Made by a program: the position numbers and the translations under genes
Part shown: positions 57,431-64,000 of the stretch, piece after piece
How positions within the stretch are numbered: position 1 is the first letter of the stretch
Layout of the letters: the number at the start of each line of letters is the position of its first letter
Source: Lolium rigidum
Lineage: Eukaryota; Streptophyta; Magnoliopsida; Poales; Poaceae
Assembly: GCF_022539505.1 (NCBI RefSeq)
Contig: NC_061514.1
Span: 326,103,090 to 326,167,089 of the forward strand
Length of the DNA: 64,000 nt
Direction: 5' to 3'
Notes under the pieces: model-generated
What the model was told of the DNA's origin: nothing
Database searches by the model: none
What the model saw: the letters and a program-made list of their open reading frames with translations, nothing else

Positions 57431-58081
57431 ATGCCATTTCTTTCCCTTGATGATTGAATTGGCACTTCGCAGAGCCAACTAAATCGTTTCCTGCGCATGC
57501 AGCAGGATACATTCTAAAACCGTACTGGAAGCAAGAAAATTATTTTCAAGTGAACTGTATCATATGGCATGTTGAGAACCAAGCGCTGGTCTGGTAGCTA
57601 GAGCTCAGGGTGTTCAGCCAGCCCAATTGCTTGTTACTTGGTGGTGTCACAGAGGATACTTCCTGAACTGTACCTGTACAGCTGTACTCTCATCCATAAG
57701 ATTGGTTTCCAACCAGCTGTAGCATTTTCTGTACATAGATATATTTATTGTTTATTGTTTGTTAGGTGGTCACAAGAATTTTCCCTAAATGATAAAGTGC
57801 GTAGCCAATTTGTCGCCTTTTTTTACTTTTTATCTCAGTTAAAATTTCCATATTGAGGGGCTGGTATACACTCACGTTTTCTTACCCACATCCCTCTCAT
57901 AAGTTCTCTTGTGTCTCAGTCCTTTCTCAATCATCTGGGAATGTGACTACAAGTCAAGCTAAACAAGCCGGCACTAAAGTCCAGTCGAGTAGAAGTTTCA
58001 ACTCCCTCACCCTTCTAACATATATCTTCTTGCACACACAAATATTTAACAAACATACTCAATTAGAGCAAGAACAGAGAC
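57431..58081 (+). promoter_or_regulatory. Upstream region of RLK4
   Basis: No clear match to the RLK2/RLK3 promoters beyond 57430. A TATA-like aacatatatc at about 58017-58026 lies 60 bp before the ATG, which is close for a full leader, so it is only a candidate. Confidence 0.4.
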
Positions 58082-61000
58082 ATGGCTCAAGTTCTTGGAG
58101 CCAAATCTCTGATTGCTCCTTCTCACCATGCACTCTTTCTTCTCTGCACCCTCGTATTTTTGTACACCAACAGCATAGTATTCTCATCAGCACAAGCTAC
58201 CAACAGAACCGAAGATGATCGGCAAGCCCTTCTCTGCTTCAAATCTGGCATCTCCAGGGACCCTGCCGGTGTTCTCAGATCATGGCGCAATGATTCCCTC
58301 AACTTCTGCAACTGGCAGGGGGTCACCTGCAGCATGACCCCTGCAATCCGTGTCGTGTCCATCCAATTCAGGTCTGCGCTGCTCAGAGGAACACTATCCA
58401 GTTGCATGTCAGGCCTTACTTCTCTAGTTCAGATGGACCTTCGAAACAATACATTGTCTGGAAGCATACCTGATGAGATAGGTGAGCTTCCTGGCCTACA
58501 AACTCTGATGCTTGCCGGCAACAGGCTTGCAGGTAACATCCCTCTGTCATTAGGTACAGCTGCATCTCTTAGATATGTCAACCTTGCAAACAATTCTCTT
58601 AGCGGAGTTATCCCTGATTCCTTATCAAACAGTTCGTTACTTAGTGAGCTAATCCTCTCACGCAACAACTTATCTGGGGAGATCCCGGCTAATCTGTTCA
58701 ACTCATCGAAACTAGTCGCTGTTGATCTCCGGTGGAATTTTCTCTCAGGAGAAATCCCACATTTCCAGGAGATGGATGCTCTGCAATTTCTTAACCTTAC
58801 AGGGAATTTACTTTCTGGTACTATACCAGCATCTTTGGGAAATGTTTCATCCTTGCGTTGCCTCCTGCTAGCACAAAACAACTTGACAGGATCAATCCCA
58901 GAAACTTTAGGTCAAATTCCAAGCCTAACAATTCTAGATCTAAGTTACAACGGATTCTCAGGGTATATCCCAACCACACTGTATAATGTCTCGGCACTCA
59001 CACTCTTTAGCTTAGGATTCAACAATTTTATTGGACAGATACCTTCTGAAATTGGCCACTCGCTTCCGAATCTCCAAGCATTGGTAATGGGTGGCAACAA
59101 ATTTCATGGATTAGTCCCAGGTTCTCTGACCAATATGTCAAACCTCCAAGTACTTGATCTTTCAAGCAACTTGCTGACTGGTGCGGTGCCATCTCTAGGA
59201 TCCTTGGCAAACTTGAGTCAATTGCTTCTAGAGAATAACACACTTGAAGCTGATGACTGGGCGTTTCTTACCTCGCTGACCAATTGCACTGAATTGTTAA
59301 GATTATCAGTGGATGGGAATATCCTGAATGGAAGTTTGCCAAAAACAATAGGCAACCTTTCAAAAAAGCTGGAGCGATTAAACTTTGGAAGAAACCAAAT
59401 TTCAGGAAGCATACCAGCTGAGATAGGCAACCTCGTAAAGCTCACTCTGCTTGACATGGGCCAGAACATGCTCTCGGGACAAATTCCCCTGACAGTTTGG
59501 AACTTGAGAAACTTGTTTGTCCTGAAACTATCCAATAATAGATTATCAGGTCAGATTCCATCAGCAGTTGGTAATCTTCCTCAACTTGGCCAGCTTTATC
59601 TTAATGCCAACAGTTTGTCTGGAAACATACCGGCAGCTATAGGACAATGTAAAAGGCTAGCTATGCTAAACTTATCAGTCAACAACCTTGATGGATCCAT
59701 ACCGAGTGAGCTCCTCAGTATTTCTTCACTTTCCCTTGGTTTGGACTTGTCAAACAATAACCTGGCAGGATTGATACCACAAGAAATTGGTAACTTGATC
59801 AATCTTGGGTCATTAAGTGTTTCCAACAACAAATTATCTGGTGAACTTCCTTCTGCACTTGGCCAGTGTGTTGCAATGGTATCCCTTCACATGGAAGGGA
59901 ACATGCTTAGTGGGATTATTCCTCAGTCTTTCAGTTCACTGAAGGTCATACAGCTGATAGATTTGTCCGAGAACAGTTTAACAGGGCAAGTTCCACAGTT
60001 TTTCGGGAACTTCAGCAGCTTAAATTATATTAATATATCGTACAACAAATTTGAAGGACCAATTCCGATTGGTGGTATATTTGCAAATTCAAATGGAGTA
60101 TCCTTGCAAGGCAACACAGGGTTGTGTGAAACAGCTGCTGTCATATTTGGACTTCCCATTTGCCCCACCAAATCAATAAGGAAAAGGAAGATGAAGATGA
60201 ATACACGACTGCTGCTCATAATAGCTCCTCCTGTTACTATTGCTTTCCTCTCATTTCTCTGTGTTGTTGCCACTATTATGAAGGGAAACAAAACTCAACC
60301 ATCTGAAAGCTTCAAGGAGACACTTAAGAGGGTGTCGTACAGTGACATTCTTAAAGCCACCAACTGGTTCTCTCTGGTCAACCGAATCAGCTCAACTCAT
60401 ACAGCATCAGTCTACATTGGTCGCTTTGAATTCGAAACAGATCTAGTGGCCATCAAGGCGTTCCATCTTAGTGAGCAAGGATCCAGAAATAGTTTTTTCA
60501 CCGAGTGCGAAGTGCTAAAACACACCCGCCATCGTAATCTGGTTCAAGCTATCACCTTGTGCTCAACAGTGGATTTTGATAACAATGAGTTCAAGGCTAT
60601 AGTATACGAGTTCATGGCAAATGGTAGCCTAGACATGTGGATACACCCAAGGATTCACCAAGGCACCCCAAGGAGGTTGCTAAGCTTAGGTCAGCGGATA
60701 AGTATAGCAGCTGACGTGGCTTCTGCTCTGGACTATCTGCACAACCAGTTGACACCTCCTATGATTCACTGCGATTTGAAACCAAGCAATGTTCTTCTGG
60801 ACTACGACATGACCTCGCGTGTTGGTGACTTCGGATCTGCCAAGTTTCTCTCTTCATGTCGTGGTACACCTGAGGGGTTGGCTGGCTTTGGAGGAACAAT
60901 TGGATACATTGCACCTGGTAAGTTAAACTTACTTATCTTTTTTTTTAAACTTTAACTTACTTATCTTTGAAATGGTTGTGTCGAATTTAACTCCGATCTC

Positions 61001-61404
61001 CTTGTTTTGTTAGTTTCACCATTATTTATGTGCACTGCTCTTGTTTTACAGAATATGGAATGGGATGCAAAATCTCAACAGGCGGCGACGTGTATAGTTT
61101 CGGGGTACTGCTACTGGAAATGCTCACTGCAGTGCGACCAACAGACGCACAATGTGGCAACGCCTTCAGCCTTCACAAGTACGTTGGCCTCGCTTTCCCC
61201 GAGAGAATCGCTGAGGTTTTAGATCGCAATATGCCATTGGAGGAGGATGAGGTGGCAGCTTCTCTACGCATGCAAAACTATATTATGCCTTTGGTCAGCA
61301 TTGGGCTGATGTGTTCCATGGAATCACCGAAAGATAGACCAGGAATGCATGATGTTTGTGCCAAAATTGAGGCCATCAAAGAGGCATTTGTCGAAACCTT
61401 GTGA
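58082..61404 (+). CDS. RLK4: LRR receptor-like kinase (XA21/EFR type, non-RD)
   Basis: Exons 58082-60917 and 61052-61404, phase-1 intron at the same APE position, 1,062 aa. N-terminal signal sequence with a longer leader (MAQVLGAKSLIAPSHHALFL, then LCTLVFLYTNSIVFSS); LRRNT_2 cap (DRQALLCFKSGISRDP, FCNWQGVTCS); 24 LRRs; membrane helix near 706-730 (LLLIIAPPVTIAFLSFLCVV); kinase from about 760. Lys 792, Asp 898 (HCDLKPSN) and DFGSAKF are present. The glycine loop is ISSTHTASVY: all three glycines of the standard loop are replaced. Its kinase is closer to RLK1 than to RLK2/RLK3 (FEFETDLVAIKAFHL, NGSLDMWIHP). Together with the spacing this suggests an older RLK1/RLK4 pair and a younger RLK2/RLK3 pair. 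It is intact. The ligand is unknown. Confidence 0.95.
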
Positions 61405-64000
61405 TTATAGCAACCTAGTCGAATGAGCCGCTAGATATTGAAGGCCATGTGTGTACACGAAAGCACAGGCACTGCACTTCTCTGGTACTTATATACAAAA
61501 TTGTAGTTGTATCGCGTATACAATTGTAGCAACTGTTTATACATGCTGATTACTATTCACCGTTGTACTTGGGCCCTCCAAAATTAGCGGTGGTATTTCA
61601 TTCTTTTATCTCAAACTGAGGCAAAGTTTCTAGCATCTGAGGGCGAATGTGGAAGCTTTGTAAAACTTTTGTCTTACCAAATACTAGAGGTGTGACTTTG
61701 TGAATTGCTATTAGTTTGCATCTGAGAGCGAACGTGGAAGCTCCATAAAACTTGTGTCTTACATCTTACTCGTATTAAATACTAGACTAGAGGTGTGGTT
61801 TTCTGAAATGCTATTAGTTGGACATGTTTCAGATTAGGTTGCTGTCAATTTTGATTCTTTCCTCTCTTTTTGTACCCGAGATTCTTTCCTTGGAGCCCTG
61901 AGTGCCAATATTGCAGGTATGCGCATTTTGGCGTTTAAGCATAATATAGGTGGAGCAAGGAACTCGACGACTGCGACTTTTGGCTTTCCTTTTTAGATTC
62001 AGGTTGTTTACTCAACTCGGCAAGTTACGAATTTTGAAGGAGGAGAAGGCAGAGAGAAAGGACCGAAGGAAGGACAATTTTGTAGCATGGAGTGGCGGCG
62101 AAGAGAAGAAGCCCATGGCAGACACGGAGAATGTGAGCCTTGCTGCAGAGACGTGAGCTGAGGAAGTAGGGCAACACCGAGTTATATTTAGCTAGCTGCC
62201 CACCATCGTCGTCCCAAGCTACTACCGTCTCCACCGCCATTATAGTCGTCCTCCCCATTTTCCAGCGGCTCTTCCCTCATCACCACCCCCATCTTCTGAG
62301 CGAGTGTGTTGTCGCCGACGGCCCGCTCGTCACTCGTCAGCACCGTCTCTCACGGTGTTTGTCTAGCAGCGCATCTACTTACGCGACCTGGCTGAGTGGC
62401 TGTATCCCGCCGCCGCCGTCCGTCGGCTATCACCTCGCGCACCCAGGACCAGGGAGCACGGGGGAAACAACTTCCCCTCGAGCGTCCTACAGAAGCTACT
62501 GAGATTCTGCAGAAGCAAAGGTAAAAGACAGAGGTGACAGAAATTTGAAGAAAAAAAAATTCATCCATGTTCTAGAAAGTCCGTATTCAGAAGAAAAAAA
62601 ACGATGTTGAAATTCCTCTACTAAGATAAACTATACATTCTGAAATTATATACCACACCCGAGAGTTCAGAAATATGTGAAGTTGCATATCATCTGCATC
62701 CTTGAAGCTAAAATTAAAAATCCAGCTCATAGCCGCGGCGTCTCTGAATCAAGAAATTATAATGGAAAACACACAGTTCGCTTTATATATATAATTTTTT
62801 TTGCAGTGGGAGCCTTTCCCACTGTTTTACCTCAAAAAAGATAATGGAAAACACACGTGATTGAAATTTTAGATACCGTGGTGGCAGACATGGTTCAAGA
62901 GATTTTTCATTGATCAACCTATTTCCGTAAGATTAGGATCATGAAAACATACACAACATGACAAATACATGAATCATGTATCAAACAAAGGATTTAAAAA
63001 CATAAAGAATTTATAGACTTGTGCGTTTGATTTGCCTGAACATGAAAAGCCCATGAATCCTAATAAGCATTGTCAAACTAAAGAGTTACAATTTGTGACA
63101 TTATATGGCACTAAAGACCCATGTTATTGTTTACATTATAATATTGAAATGAGGTCCAAGTTCGTGCATTTTTTCCTTGACTCAAGATCAACCAAATATT
63201 TCCTTTTTATTTTTCTCGGTGTCACTCCTTCAAATGAAATGAGTGAGTAGAGCGAAAAAAGTTCCATCGTTTCTAGCCGCGGTGGCTGCGGGCCTCTGTA
63301 GGTGGTACGGCTCTTCTCCCGTGCGGTGCTGTTGGCGGGCTTTGCTGTGAGGGGGCGGCTGCCCCGGATGAGCTTGTCTTCACTCCGGTGGCAAGGGCTA
63401 TATATGGTGGTGGCACGGTGATGTGCCATGCACGTCCTGTCGGTGGTGGGGGTGGCTGTTGTCTTCATCCATGGGGGTGCAAGTTGACTTTCTTGGAAGC
63501 GTCGTCGAGGGCTCCTATCCTCGCCCCGTGGTCTTGCCTCCAAAGGGAAATCTCTGATCCTTGGGACGGCACGATGTTGCGTCATTCTCCTCCTTTGCGG
63601 CATAGTTTCAGAGTAGGTTTCGGTTTAGGGACTAGTGGATGGCAGGCTGCTGAGACGGCTTGCTTGGTGGGCGTTGCGAGCAGTTTGGCAACGATGATGC
63701 GTTGAGCAGAGTTTGGGTCGCGGCTCGTGCTTTGTTAGTCGGTTGCTGCCGTGCCCGATGGGTTCTCTCGTGCTTTGTTGTGTCTCTTCGTAGAGTTGAA
63801 GATGCGGTGGAGTGTCTCCGTGTGGCAACGATGGTCGGTAAGCGCGCGGTGGTCGTTGTGGAGGACTTGGTCGGTGTAAGCCTAACATATTTTTCCGTAC
63901 AAAGGTCGCAGTTAAAATTAGAGGTGTCTCTGGTTGACGCGTGTGGCTGGCTGTTGCCTGTTGGCATTTGGTCAACTCGGTTTCGGTGGTGGTAGTGTAT
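61405..64000. other. Intergenic DNA to the window end; no gene called
   Basis: The RLK4 3' UTR occupies the first 100-200 bp. An imperfect repeat (catctgagggcgaatgtgga at about 61635; catctgagagcgaacgtgga at about 61720) follows. GC-rich frames at 63136-63995 overlap on both strands and have no domain. They look like transposon-derived sequence cut by the window edge. Confidence 0.4.
62775..62840 (+). mobile_element. 66-bp retroposon tail with 16-bp target duplication
   Basis: The perfect direct repeat ataatggaaaacacac (62759-62774 and 62841-62856) brackets 66 bp. The insert holds a hairpin (cagtggga-gcctt-tcccactg, 62804-62824) and ends in tcaaaaaag, an A-rich tail. I infer an extremely 5'-truncated LINE or SINE copy on the plus strand. 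Confidence 0.68.

Noticed and set aside
63136..63995. Frames of 105-155 codons at the window end
   Set aside because: Four or more mutually overlapping frames on both strands in a GC-rich segment with no domain. Probably non-coding or transposon-derived.

Overview
This is nuclear DNA from a grass, most likely a Triticeae species (wheat, barley or goat-grass group). The reasons are plant genes with spliceosomal introns, a tRNA-derived SINE of the Au type, many Stowaway MITEs, PIF/Harbinger elements with TTA/TAA target duplications, LINE fragments, and copia-type LTR retrotransposons that use the initiator-methionine tRNA primer site. The organism is inferred from repeat families, not from a database match.

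Layout. (1) 0.2-2.4 kb: a complete three-exon R2R3-MYB gene of the RAX/Blind type. (2) 2.4-14 kb: a gene desert of small repeats (fold-back element with an Au SINE in it, Stowaway MITEs, LINE 3' ends, a decayed tandem array), ending in a 5'-truncated LINE with a perfect 16-bp target duplication. (3) 14.2-14.6 kb: a one-exon gene for an organellar-type ribosomal protein uL30 with a classic ribosomal-protein promoter (two site II motifs and a telo-box); the LINE lies about 200 bp upstream of its ATG. (4) 16.5-18.5 kb: Stowaway, a 1,022-bp non-autonomous Harbinger element and a LINE remnant. (5) 19.4-61.4 kb: four LRR receptor-like kinase genes, all on the + strand (RLK1 19407-21928, RLK2 38012-41396, RLK3 53234-56481, RLK4 58082-61404), forced apart by later insertions. 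These are two copia elements (22.0-26.9 and 27.7-32.5 kb, minus strand), a Harbinger element with a transposase gene inserted in a LINE remnant (33.6-36.8 kb), a third, decayed copia element (42.1-47.0 kb, plus strand) and a 2.2-kb non-autonomous LTR element (47.4-49.6 kb). (6) 61.4-64 kb: intergenic DNA.

How the genes relate. The four kinases share one design: signal peptide, LRRNT_2 cap, 14-24 LRRs, one membrane helix, a non-RD kinase, and one phase-1 intron splitting the P and E codons of the APE motif. They are of the XA21/EFR (LRR-XII) type, whose known members detect microbial patterns; the ligands here are unknown. RLK2 and RLK3 are the closest pair and share promoter sequence. RLK1 has lost ten LRRs by three in-register fusions. 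A second copy of the RLK2 3' end lies just downstream and was later split by the 42-47 kb and 47-50 kb retroelements, so the order of events can be read from target duplications. All four kinases have an unusual glycine-rich loop. No wholly new system is claimed; the most interesting material is the structure and history of this kinase cluster and several non-autonomous elements.
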